Positions 8,372 through 17,100 of a stretch of 58,485 bases of DNA are shown here, piece by piece. The DNA is from CAYXWM01 sp964468805. Lineage in GTDB: Bacteria > Bacillota > Clostridia > Lachnospirales > WRBF01. Position 1 is the stretch's first letter; each line of letters begins with the position of its first letter. The translations under genes were made by a program, and so were the position numbers. Location of the stretch: the NCBI GenBank assembly GCA_964468805.1, contig CAYXWM010000010.1:1-58485 (forward strand), written 5' to 3'. Below the pieces are notes generated by a model. It ran no database searches and was not told the origin of the DNA. It saw only the letters and a list, made by a program, of their open reading frames with translations.

Positions 8372-9823
8372 TTATCCTTTCATAACATTTATATAATTGG
8401 ACTGCATATCCTCTGTTCCGGTTACGGAACAGCCCTTTTCTTTGGCATAAATAATATAATCTATGGTTTCTTGGGTTATTTCTTCTCCCGGTGCCAGAAT
8501 CGGTATACCCGGCGGATAGCACATAATAAATTCATTGCAAATTTTTCCGGCGGCATCTTTCAACAGAACAGATTCTTTCTCCGAGAAGAAAGCCTCATTG
8601 GGAGTGAGTACGACCCTTGGTGATATATAATGAAACTCAGCCAAGCCGGCTCTGTCTTTGCTGAAAAGACGCTTTATTTCCGATAGTGCACTTACCAAGC
8701 GTTCTATTTCCTGCAACCTATCGCCAACTGAAATGTATGCAAGAATATTTCCTATGTCTCCAAACTCTATTTGTATGTCATATTCGTCTCTCAACAAGTC
8801 GTAAACTTCTATACCCGCCAGACCCAAGTCCAAAGTATTTACTGAAAGTTTTGTGATGTCAAAATCAAAGAGTGCATCATTATCGGTAATTTCCTTAGAG
8901 TAAGCGTAATAACCGCTTATGGCATTAATTTCGTCCCTGGCGTATTGAGCCAACTTGGTAACTTTTTTAAAAATCTCTTTACCGTTCAAGCTTAAATTCT
9001 TCCGAGAAATATCCAAACCGGACATAAGTAAGTATGAGGCACTTGTGGTTAAGGTCAAGTTAATTATCTGTCTTACATAATTTGCATTGGTATTTTTTCC
9101 GCACAGCAAAAATGAGCTTTGGGTTAGGGAGCCTCCGGATTTATGCATACTGACCGCAGACATATCCGCTCCGGCAGCCATAGCCGATATAGGCAGATTC
9201 TCGCCGAAATAAAAATGAGCACCGTGAGCCTCGTCAACCAAAACACTCATGTTCTTGGAATGTGCCAAATCCACAATGGATTTTAAATCAGAACAAATTC
9301 CGTAATATGTGGGATTATTAACCAAAATTGCTTTGGCATCGGGGTTTTCGTCCATAGCTTTTTTTACTTCCGAAACAGACATTCCCAAGGCTATACCCAG
9401 CCTTGTGTTTGTTCCGGGATTAACATATATAGGTATGGCACCGCAAATAACCAAGCAATTCAGTACACTGCGGTGAACATTTCTGGGCAAAATGATTTTT
9501 TCGCCTTGCTTGCACACAGCCATAATCATCGCTTGAACAGCGGATGTGGTTCCGTTAACCATAAAAAATGCATTTGCTGCACCAAATGCATCTGCCGCGA
9601 TTTCCTCCGCTTCCTTAATAACTGAAACCGGATGACATAAATTATCCAAGCATTTCATGGAGTTTACATCCACTGAAAGGCATCGTTCGCCCAAAAAATC
9701 AGATAAAGCCCGGTTTCCCTTGCCACGTTTGTGACCGGGTACATCAAAGGGAACAACCCGTTGCCTTTTTAATCCTTCCAAGGCTTCAACAATAGGCACC
9801 CTAGTCTGTAGTTGTCTGTCCAT
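8372..9823 (-). CDS. speA: Arginine (or ornithine/lysine) decarboxylase, fold type I PLP enzyme
   Basis: PLP-dependent decarboxylase of the Orn/Lys/Arg decarboxylase class; arginine is the likely substrate because an agmatinase gene follows. The 483-residue protein shows NGTTSAVQA, VDEAHGAHFYF with the PLP Asp, and SMHKSGGSLTQSS with the PLP Lys at about 228. The C-terminal domain with YPPGIPILAPGE is also typical. ATG 9823 is preferred over TTG 9829, since AAGGGG lies 7 nt ahead of the ATG. It is the short Gram-positive type (about 480-490 residues) without the N-terminal wing domain of enterobacterial forms. 64 bp separate it from speD. Confidence 0.9.
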   Translation of the reverse strand: MDRQLQTRVPIVEALEGLKRQRVVPFDVPGHKRGKGNRALSDFLGERCLSVDVNSMKCLDNLCHPVSVIKEAEEIAADAFGAANAFFMVNGTTSAVQAMIMAVCKQGEKIILPRNVHRSVLNCLVICGAIPIYVNPGTNTRLGIALGMSVSEVKKAMDENPDAKAILVNNPTYYGICSDLKSIVDLAHSKNMSVLVDEAHGAHFYFGENLPISAMAAGADMSAVSMHKSGGSLTQSSFLLCGKNTNANYVRQIINLTLTTSASYLLMSGLDISRKNLSLNGKEIFKKVTKLAQYARDEINAISGYYAYSKEITDNDALFDFDITKLSVNTLDLGLAGIEVYDLLRDEYDIQIEFGDIGNILAYISVGDRLQEIERLVSALSEIKRLFSKDRAGLAEFHYISPRVVLTPNEAFFSEKESVLLKDAAGKICNEFIMCYPPGIPILAPGEEITQETIDYIIYAKEKGCSVTGTEDMQSNYINVMKG

Positions 9824-9893
9824 TATCAATCCCCTTGTAATGATTTATCGGTAAGGCGGTAATTGAAAAATTTTATATTAACAGGTCAGTATA

Positions 9894-10658
9894 TCAATAA
9901 ACATTTGCTCCGCTGAAAATCTCTATCATTTCCTGTCTTAAACTGTTGGTTATAGATAGTCTTGTTTTGGGAGCCAATTCGTATACATCAGTATTGAAAA
10001 GATAATTTTGCAGGTTTATGTCTTTAATCAGCATTTTTGTATGGAACATATTTGATTGATATACATTTATATCTATAGCGTCATATTTTTCCAGGGTTGC
10101 AGGGTTTATATAATCTTGTATTGAAGTAATTTTATGGTCTATAAAGAGTTTTTTGCCTTCAATGTCTCTGGTAAAACCTCTTACGCGGTAATCCATGGTA
10201 ATAATATCGGAATCAAAACTTCCGATAAGAAAATCCAGAGTACGCAAAGGGGTAATCTCTCCGCAGGTTGCCACATCTATATCCACTCTAAAGGTAGCTA
10301 TGGAGTTATCGGGATGAAATTCGGGATAGGTATGAACGGTAACGTGGCTCTTGTCCAAATGCATTAAAACAGTATCACCCGTGCGTTTGCATTGCATGGA
10401 TTCCTCTGCTATTAAAAAGGTAACACTGGCCCCTTGGGGGTCGTAGTCCTGCTTAGAGACGTTAATTACATTTGCACCTATCATACTTGTAACGTTATGC
10501 AGTATATCCGTAAGTCTTTCGGAGTTGTACTGCTCGTCAATATAGGCGATGTAATCGTGTTGTTCCCTTTCGCTTTTTGCGTAGCAAACGTCAAAAATAT
10601 TAAAACTAAGGGATTTTGTAAGATTATTAAACCCGTGCAACTTTAACTTTTTTTCCAA
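9894..10658 (-). CDS. speD: S-adenosylmethionine decarboxylase proenzyme, class 1A
   Basis: Pyruvoyl enzyme that makes decarboxylated SAM, the aminopropyl donor for SpeE. The 254-residue proenzyme resembles the larger E. coli type, not the about 125-residue Bacillus type. The autocleavage site is HLDKSHVTVHTYPE, with Ser 104 becoming the pyruvoyl group, followed by the conserved Cys 132 in ATCGEITPL and DYRVRGFTRDI. The ribosome site GGAAGGTGG lies 7 nt upstream. It is the first gene of the operon and is preceded by a leader of about 360 nt with several hairpins, the last of which looks like an intrinsic terminator just before the ribosome site. Confidence 0.93.
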   Translation of the reverse strand: MEKKLKLHGFNNLTKSLSFNIFDVCYAKSEREQHDYIAYIDEQYNSERLTDILHNVTSMIGANVINVSKQDYDPQGASVTFLIAEESMQCKRTGDTVLMHLDKSHVTVHTYPEFHPDNSIATFRVDIDVATCGEITPLRTLDFLIGSFDSDIITMDYRVRGFTRDIEGKKLFIDHKITSIQDYINPATLEKYDAIDINVYQSNMFHTKMLIKDINLQNYLFNTDVYELAPKTRLSITNSLRQEMIEIFSGANVY

Positions 10659-11017
10659 ATTTTACCACCTTCCAAAATCAAAAGCCCAAAGCGAAGCTGC
10701 ATTTGCAACAAGCACTTGGGCCTTTTCTACAGAAGTTTATTTTTTATATCAATCTCAAAATAATATTCATTATGTAGTGTTTAGAGTCTATATAGCAACT
10801 AACTTACTTTTACTACTCTTATTGACCGTTTCACAAGTGTTGTGCATGAAATACACATGGTTATGAAGTAACCAACTTATAAAATTTAAGCTTTAACTCA
10901 ATCAATAACGCAACAATTGTTGCAAGCGGCACTTTTGCCGTATAGTTATATTCTTTATTGTATGCTTTTTAATAAAGAACATCCGGTTAGTTTTCTGTTA
11001 TATAGAACCTAAAAACT
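10659..11017 (-). promoter_or_regulatory. Long structured 5' leader of the speD polyamine operon (candidate riboswitch/attenuator)
   Basis: From the predicted start of transcription near 11017 to the speD ATG there are about 358 nt with no sensible ORF. Hairpins read on the minus strand include a 9-bp stem TTCTTTATT/AATAAAGAA (10951-10979), a CGGCA/TGCCG hairpin (10927-10940), a 14-nt palindrome GCAACAATTGTTGC (10910-10923) and a last hairpin built on GCCCAA/TTGGGC (10684-10721) followed by TTTTGATTTT. The last one is placed like a terminator 25 nt before the start codon. I do not recognise a known riboswitch class. The architecture fits attenuation by polyamine, SAM or arginine level, but the ligand is pure inference. 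Confidence 0.6.
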
Positions 11018-11023
11018 TAACTC

Positions 11024-11052
11024 ATAATAGCATAGGTTTTTCCCACTGTCAA
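11024..11052 (-). promoter_or_regulatory. SigmaA promoter for the polyamine operon
   Basis: Minus strand TTGACA (11052-11047), exactly 17 bp, then TATTAT (11029-11024). Near consensus in both boxes and spacing; start of transcription expected near 11017. Confidence 0.8.
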
Positions 11053-11164
11053 GCACAAGATTTAAGGCAGAATTTTAGCATAAACGGGGCCGCCGGAATG
11101 TTTTGGCATTGAACTTAAAATTGAATATAAGTATTATTTTTGTATATTTTGGAAAGAGGCAGTT

Positions 11165-11209
11165 TAGGGAGAAAACCTATTTGTAAATTTAAAAAAGGTT
11201 TTCTCCCTA
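11165..11209. repeat. Palindrome family 2, copy 3
   Basis: Perfect 14-bp stem TAGGGAGAAAACCT/AGGTTTTCTCCCTA with a 17-nt AT-only-like loop, downstream of the SDR gene and upstream of the speD promoter. Probably ends SDR transcription, though no U-tract follows on the minus strand. Confidence 0.7.
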
Positions 11210-11248
11210 TAGGCTTTTTATTATTTCTTGAACGATGTATTTTAAATA

Positions 11249-11971
11249 TTAAGCATCCTGTCTTGTGTCAGCAATTTGAATCTCTCTCAAGTTAACACCT
11301 TGGGGCATTTCATAGGCAAACTTGATTGTATTGGCAACATCCTCTGCAGTTATACTGTTTGCACCAACTGCAGCTTTCCATTGGTTGTAACCTTCTTTGA
11401 TTTGTTCGCTGGTTGTATGGCTTAAAAGCTCAGTTGCAACGGCACCCGGGCAAATTCTCATTACTCTTACGTTATAGGGCGAAAGCTCTCCTCTTGCCAC
11501 CTCTGAAAGCCCAACTACGCCGTATTTTGTAGCACAATAAGCGGCATGATTTCCAAAAGGCTTTACTCCGGCTATTGATGATACGTTTATTATAGTGCCG
11601 CATTGTCTTTCTTTCATATCATTCATTACTATCTGCATTCCGTTCATTACGCCCATAACATTAACGTCAAGCATATGTTGCCATTCTTTGGGATTTTGAT
11701 TTTCAAGATTTCCAAGGAGCATAACCCCTGCATTGTTAATTAATAAATCGGTTTTGCCGTAAATTGCTTCGGCCTTTCTGACTGCCTTTTCAAAAGCTTC
11801 CTTATCCGTAACATCAACCTGTTCGCAGAGGGTGTTTTCCAACTTCATCTCCTCTAAAAGTTCTATTCTTCTGGCAAGGAGAAGCAAAGGATAACCTGCC
11901 TTATTGAATTCCAAAGCCAACGCCTTACCGAAGCCCGAGCTTGCACCTGTGATTACAACTAATTTTTTCAT
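11249..11971 (-). CDS. Short-chain dehydrogenase/reductase (classical SDR)
   Basis: NAD(P)-dependent oxidoreductase of unknown substrate. The 240-residue protein has the cofactor motif TGASSGFG at the N terminus, NNAG at about residue 84, and the catalytic Ser-Tyr-Lys set in NVSSIAG and AAYCATK. The Arg-rich LLLLARRIELL after the second strand suggests NADP. It is divergent from an HxlR-family regulator, with 133 bp between, so that regulator probably controls it. Similar SDR/HxlR pairs often deal with reactive carbonyl or quinone compounds; nothing here fixes the substrate. Confidence 0.85.
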   Translation of the reverse strand: MKKLVVITGASSGFGKALALEFNKAGYPLLLLARRIELLEEMKLENTLCEQVDVTDKEAFEKAVRKAEAIYGKTDLLINNAGVMLLGNLENQNPKEWQHMLDVNVMGVMNGMQIVMNDMKERQCGTIINVSSIAGVKPFGNHAAYCATKYGVVGLSEVARGELSPYNVRVMRICPGAVATELLSHTTSEQIKEGYNQWKAAVGANSITAEDVANTIKFAYEMPQGVNLREIQIADTRQDA

Positions 11972-12072
11972 ATATAAGATTTCTCCTTTACAAAATAGTC
12001 GGGATAAAATATAGTGTTATTATAATTATATTTATAAGTGTAGATTATACAAGTACGCAGAACTTTTGCAGT

Positions 12073-12092
12073 AAGTGAAATAAATTTCACTT
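12073..12092. promoter_or_regulatory. Palindromic candidate operator for the HxlR regulator
   Basis: Perfect 9-bp inverted repeat AAGTGAAAT-AA-ATTTCACTT, directly ahead of the AAGGAG ribosome site of the HxlR gene and within the divergent SDR/HxlR interval. Its position suggests autoregulation; it could also form a hairpin in the 5' UTR. Confidence 0.5.
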
Positions 12093-12104
12093 TAAGGAGT
12101 TTAT

Positions 12105-12452
12105 ATGGAAAAAATTAAGGTCACTTGTGAAATAGAAGTAACTCTTAAAATGATAGGCGGAGTTTGCAAGCCGCTTATACTTTATTATTTAACAGAAAAC
12201 GGAACAAAGCGTTTTAATGAGATTTTAAAATATATCACGGTGGTTTCCCAACGCACTCTAACAAATCAACTGCGTGAGCTGGAAGCAGACGGGCTTATTA
12301 AACGCAGTGTCTTTGCAGAGGTTCCGCCTAGGGTAGAATATTCTGTGACTGAAAAAGGCAGGTCGCTGTTCCCTATACTTGAATTAATGTGTGAATGGGG
12401 AGAAAAAAATATTGATGATCGGTTTGTTTTAACAGTCCCTCAGTGCTTATAA
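12105..12452 (+). CDS. HxlR-family winged-helix transcriptional regulator
   Basis: DNA-binding dimer of the HxlR type, 115 residues, the usual length. The family pattern is clear: GGVCKPLILYYLTENGTKRFNEI, then the recognition helix ISxRTLTNQLRELE-like segment VVSQRTLTNQLRELEADG, and the wing EVPPRVEYSVTEKG. The N-terminal Cys at residue 7 and Cys at 23 could be redox or electrophile sensors, as in some relatives. ATG 12105 follows AAGGAG. It is divergent from the SDR gene, its most likely target. Confidence 0.88.
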   Translation: MEKIKVTCEIEVTLKMIGGVCKPLILYYLTENGTKRFNEILKYITVVSQRTLTNQLRELEADGLIKRSVFAEVPPRVEYSVTEKGRSLFPILELMCEWGEKNIDDRFVLTVPQCL

Positions 12453-12496
12453 TAGAATAAACCGTTAATAACCGGCTAAAATAATGGTACCAAAAC

Positions 12497-12527
12497 TTGA
12501 CATAAAAGGTAACCGAAATATTATAAT
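12497..12527 (+). promoter_or_regulatory. Promoter ahead of the SRAP gene
   Basis: TTGACA at 12497-12502 and TATAAT at 12522-12527, both perfect boxes but with a 19-bp spacer, longer than the optimum. Such a spacer may mean activator dependence. No LexA-type box was recognised. Confidence 0.6.
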
Positions 12528-12569
12528 TCTTACGGGATAAACAGGTTAAGGTAATGGAGGATATACAAA

Positions 12570-13160
12570 ATGTGCGGAAGATACGAACTGAACACAGAAA
12601 AGGACAATAATGAAATAAACAACATTATTGCAGAAATTAATACCCTATACCCGGAGGCTAATTACAAGACCGGTGAAATATTTCCCACAAACTCCGTTCC
12701 TATTCTTACCGGATCCGAAGATAAGGTTTTGCCCGTTATTATGAATTGGGGCTTTCCAAAATGGGACGGCAAAGGTGTAATTATTAACGCCAAAAGCGAG
12801 ACTGCCAAAGACAAAAAAATGTTCTCCAAACCTCTGGCAGAAAAGAGATGTGTTATACCTTCTACCGGATTTTTTGAGTGGCAGAAAAAAGAAATTTCAA
12901 AAACCAAAGATAAATTTATGTTTATAAACGAAGACAGCAAGGTTTTGTATATGGCAGGAATTTATAATTCTTTTAAAAATGAAGATAAAATTACAGAGTT
13001 CTTCGTTATCTTTACACGTGCCGCCAATTCTTTTATCAGAGATATTCATGATCGTATGCCTGTAATACTCTATGAAAATGAGATTAAAGATTGGTTAACT
13101 GATGATAAATGCGTTGAATTAATATTTCAAAGGGAATCTGTCAGATTGGGGATTATTTGA
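12570..13160 (+). CDS. yedK: SRAP (HMCES/YedK) abasic-site DNA-protein crosslink protein
   Basis: Forms a covalent thiazolidine link with abasic sites in single-stranded DNA through the exposed N-terminal Cys. The 196-residue protein starts MCGRYEL, so Cys 2 becomes the terminus after Met removal. The other conserved elements are in order: INAKSET (Asn 73, Glu 77), CVIPSTGFFEW (Glu 103) and IHDRMPVIL (His 160). Strong ribosome site GGAGG. It stands alone with its own promoter-like boxes. Family membership is nearly certain; the older name SOS response-associated peptidase reflects the autoproteolytic Cys. Confidence 0.93.
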   Translation: MCGRYELNTEKDNNEINNIIAEINTLYPEANYKTGEIFPTNSVPILTGSEDKVLPVIMNWGFPKWDGKGVIINAKSETAKDKKMFSKPLAEKRCVIPSTGFFEWQKKEISKTKDKFMFINEDSKVLYMAGIYNSFKNEDKITEFFVIFTRAANSFIRDIHDRMPVILYENEIKDWLTDDKCVELIFQRESVRLGII

Positions 13161-13274
13161 AATTAGTTTTTTTTCGTAAGTAAAGCAAATAAAAAAAACA
13201 AGAGGGGGCATATTTGGGTATAAAAGACGGTTCGTTTGCAGTAAGTGACTGTTTTTTACGTTCCAAATGATAAA

Positions 13275-14033
13275 ATGAATAAAATTTTCAGAATTGTTTT
13301 AGTTGTAATTGGGTCGCTATTAGTGATAGACGCTTGTGTAATGTCGATTATATTAAATTTTAATATGGGAACTGTAATTACTTTTGCATATGGTTTTGTG
13401 ATATTATTATACGGGATTTATCTCGAAAGGATTAACCGGGCAACCAAAGCAGGGTTATTTAAGATACTGAAATATGCCGGTTACTCTGTCTTTATTTTTA
13501 CTTGCATACTCATAGCTTTTCTTTCGATTTACGGGGTTAATGATAATACTGCTTTTAACGAAGATGCGGTATTAGTCTTGGGAGCCGGTATTCGTGGCGA
13601 AACACCTACTCTTCCTCTGGCATATAGGCTTGATAAGGCTGTTGAATATTATCACAGAAATCCAAAAGCGGTAATAGTTGTTTCCGGAGGGCAAGGCTAT
13701 CAAGAAAGTATATCCGAAGCTCTTGCAATGGAACGATATTTGGTTGAAAAAGGTATTCCGCAAGATAGGATTTTAAAAGAGGACAAGTCAACAAGTACAT
13801 ATGAGAATTTTTTATACTCTAAGAAAGTACTGGACGATTATTTTTTGAATAAACCATATGAAACAGTTATAATAACCAATGATTTTCATATTTATCGAGC
13901 CAATGAAATAGCATCAATCACAGGATTAAGCAGTTTTACCCATCTCCATGCACAAACCGAATGGTATACTCTACCTATTAACTATTTACGTGAATGTGTT
14001 GCCGTATTAAAATTGTGGGTTTTTAAAAATTAG
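13275..14033 (+). CDS. YdcF/SanA-like DUF218 membrane protein
   Basis: DUF218 domain protein of the YdcF/ElyC/SanA group, linked in other bacteria to envelope functions. From ATG 13275 it has 252 residues: three or so N-terminal membrane segments (about residues 4-24, 28-45, 60-82) and then the DUF218 domain with AVLVLGAGIRG, RLDKAVEYY, VVSGGQG, EALAMERYLVEKGIP and TSTYENFLYSKK. A GTG at 13245 would add ten residues but directly follows a stop codon and has no ribosome site; ATG 13275 lacks a clear one too. A short reading frame with a strong GAGGGGG site ends 4 nt before ATG 13275, so translation may be coupled. Confidence 0.8.
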   Translation: MNKIFRIVLVVIGSLLVIDACVMSIILNFNMGTVITFAYGFVILLYGIYLERINRATKAGLFKILKYAGYSVFIFTCILIAFLSIYGVNDNTAFNEDAVLVLGAGIRGETPTLPLAYRLDKAVEYYHRNPKAVIVVSGGQGYQESISEALAMERYLVEKGIPQDRILKEDKSTSTYENFLYSKKVLDDYFLNKPYETVIITNDFHIYRANEIASITGLSSFTHLHAQTEWYTLPINYLRECVAVLKLWVFKN

Positions 14034-14056
14034 CTTTGTTTTATGGACAAAAAAGT

Positions 14057-14104
14057 AAAAAGCAGAGTTATTGCGATTAGTCGTAATAACTCTGCTTTTT
14101 TAAT
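14057..14104. terminator. Bidirectional intrinsic terminator
   Basis: Perfect 16-bp stem AAAAAGCAGAGTTATT/AATAACTCTGCTTTTT, 12-nt loop, with T-runs for both directions. It separates the convergent YdcF-like and SLH genes. Confidence 0.9.
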
Positions 14105-14130
14105 GTATATTCTTTATATTGTTTTTGCTG

Positions 14131-17100
14131 TTAAGCCTTAGGTACGGCAGCATTCATAATATATTTATAAGCCCAATGTGTACTTGGCACATCAGAGAAT
14201 TTGATACTACCCAGGGGTGTTAAATCTCGCTTTTCTGCCTTGGAAAACAGAGACGCCGCCTCGGCACGAGTCATATTAAGATCCGGTTTAAAAGTTTTGT
14301 CCGGATAACCGCTTATAGCTCCGTTTTTATAAGCTATAGTAATATAACTTCTTCCCCAGTGCTTATTGGTATCAGTAAATGGATTGGTCATGTCGTCGGA
14401 GGTCAAATTGTAAACATTATTGCATACAACAGCCACTTCAGCACGGGTAATGTTATCATTGGGTCTGAAAGAGCCGTCCGGGAAACCGGTCATGTATTCC
14501 ATAGATGAAACATAATCTATTGCGGCTCGTTCCTTATGATTAACAGAAATATCTGTAAAGACTTTGCCTCTGCCCACATCAGGTTTGCCTCTTAAAGCAT
14601 AAATCATTTTAGCTACTTCAATACGAGTAATTTTCCTCTCAGGTTCAAACTTGTTGTTTGCTGAACCTTCCATATAAGCAACGGTGGAAGCTTGCTTCTT
14701 TACTGTAACGGTAATGGTATCGTTGCCCTGCACCACGTAGCTGAATGTTGGAGTAACCAATTGATAACCTGTGGGTAAAAGCAGGGCATCTTGTTTAACG
14801 GTAACTCCCTTTTTCAGTGTTAAGGTTTGGGATCCTACCTGTAGACCATCCTGAGTTTTATATAATAAATTTAAGGTATAGTCACTGTTGCCGGTTGTAA
14901 AGTTAACAGAGCTGCCGTAGCTATAGCCTTCGGAAGTCTTAATATAGGCTCTTGCGTAATATTTTGTGTTGGCGGCCAAACCGGTCAAAGCAACAGTAAA
15001 CGATGCTGTGGTAGTCTTTGCGGAAACATAATAGTCCGAAAAAGTTGGGTTGGCGTTGGTTGGGGAATAAACGATACCTCTATCGGTTATTTTATCGGAA
15101 TTACTTGAAACAACACCGCTAACGGTAGCCCCTGCGGTTGTAACGTTGGTTGGGGTACCGGTTGTTACGCTGTAAGAGCTTGTGGTAACTTCCTTAATGG
15201 CTCCGTATGCAGTACCGTTTTTATTTGTGGCATATGCTCGGACATAATAAGTCGTTCCTGCAGTTAAGTCCGTAACAGAAACCGTTCCGGTTCCGGTTGT
15301 GCCGGTAATTGTTTTATTATAGGTGGAGGAAGCATACAGCTTTAAATTGCTGTTGGATTTGGAGTATATAACTCCACGCTCTGTAACAGCGAATCCGTTA
15401 TCTTTTGTTACGTTAATTTTTGCATCCAAGGATGAAGAAGAAGTTATGGTAACCGAATCCGTGGTAACCGCGGGCATATTGTCATACCTTGAAGTAGTGA
15501 ATGTTTTAACGTCACCGTAAGCATATCCGCTGCTGTTTTTTGCATAGGATCTGGCGTAATAGGTGGTATTTGTACTTAATGAACTGAGGAATACCACAGT
15601 TCTCCCTGTTGTACCCGTTACAGATTGTTTAATGCATCCCGATAAGCCGATTTCCGGGTTTCTATTGGTAGAGGAATAAACAACACCTCTGTCTGTAACA
15701 TTAGAAGACCCAATGTCGGTAACGTTAATCTCAACATCGGCTGCAACGGCAGTAACATTGCTGACGCTGTAAGTAGATAAACCGGGCACAGCATCCGAAT
15801 TGGATAAGGTACTAAATGATTTAACCGAACCATAAGCTACGCCTTGGCTGTTTTTTGCATATGCCCTAACGTAGTAAGTCTTATTGGGGCTCAAACCGGT
15901 TAATGTAACTGTTGTGCTGCCTGTAGTGCCGGAGATGGTTTTATTACTGTCATTAAGTGTAGGTGTGGAGTTTGTTGAGGAGTAAACAACACCCCTTTCG
16001 GTAATTGCGTAACCGTTGGTAGAGGTTACATTAATAGTCACATCTACTGTGGTATTGGTCATATTGGTTGCAGACACAGTAGTAACCGAAGGTATATAAG
16101 AGCTGTTTGTTGTTGTAAAGGAAACATAACTGCTGTCATAGGTTATACTTCCGCCCTTATTTATTACATAAGCTTTTGCATAATAAGTTGTTCCGGCAGT
16201 AAGATTTGTTAAGTTGTATGTTCTTGTACCGGTTATTGTGTTGATTTCATCTTTACATAAGGAATTTGCGTTTTCTTTTGTTAAATAAGAGATTGATCTA
16301 CCATATACCACACCGCTGTGTGTAATTCCCAAACCTACATCCGATACTCTGATATTGGCTGTAGCTGAATTTGCTGTGATACCGGTAGCCGCGTTGGTAA
16401 CCACGGAAGCTGTTCCGGGTAAGGTTACGGTTATAACTTCTCCGTAAACGGTATCAACAGTGCTTGTGGCATATGCTCTCACATAGCATCTTGTTTTGCC
16501 GGGTTCGGGAATAATGGTGCCGGTATAGTTAAAGTTTGAGGTATTTGCGGGTACATTACCGGTAACCTTGTATTTGTTGTCACTAAAGGTAGGGTTGCTG
16601 TTATCAAAGGAATAAACAAATCCTTTATCGGTGACTTCTGCCGTACCGGAGGTAACAACTGTGGCTGTAGCTGATATATTGCCCAAAGAGGCGCTGTAAG
16701 CAGCGGTTTTAGTTGTAACCGAGGGCTTAACAGAGGGGTCTCTATGATTATAAGTTGTGGTATTGCTGTATTTTATTTGGGTATTTCCCGTACCATCCGA
16801 GTATTTTATATATCCTTTAATAAAATAGGAGTTATCCCGGGTAAATCCGGAAATAGTATTATTGTAAGTACCACCGGATTGTGATGGTGTTACAGAATCC
16901 TTAGGAGTATCATTTACTGTAACACCATACTCTGTCACTATACAATTGGCAGCAGAATACGAAAAATTAACAGTTGCACTTGATGTTCCGGTATAAGAAA
17001 CAGTTGGGGCGCTTATTGTAACAGAAGGAGCAGGCGGTGCCTGTGTAGTAAAACTCTTAGGTTGGCTTAATACTTCAAGGGGTGTTCCATCCGCTGTATT

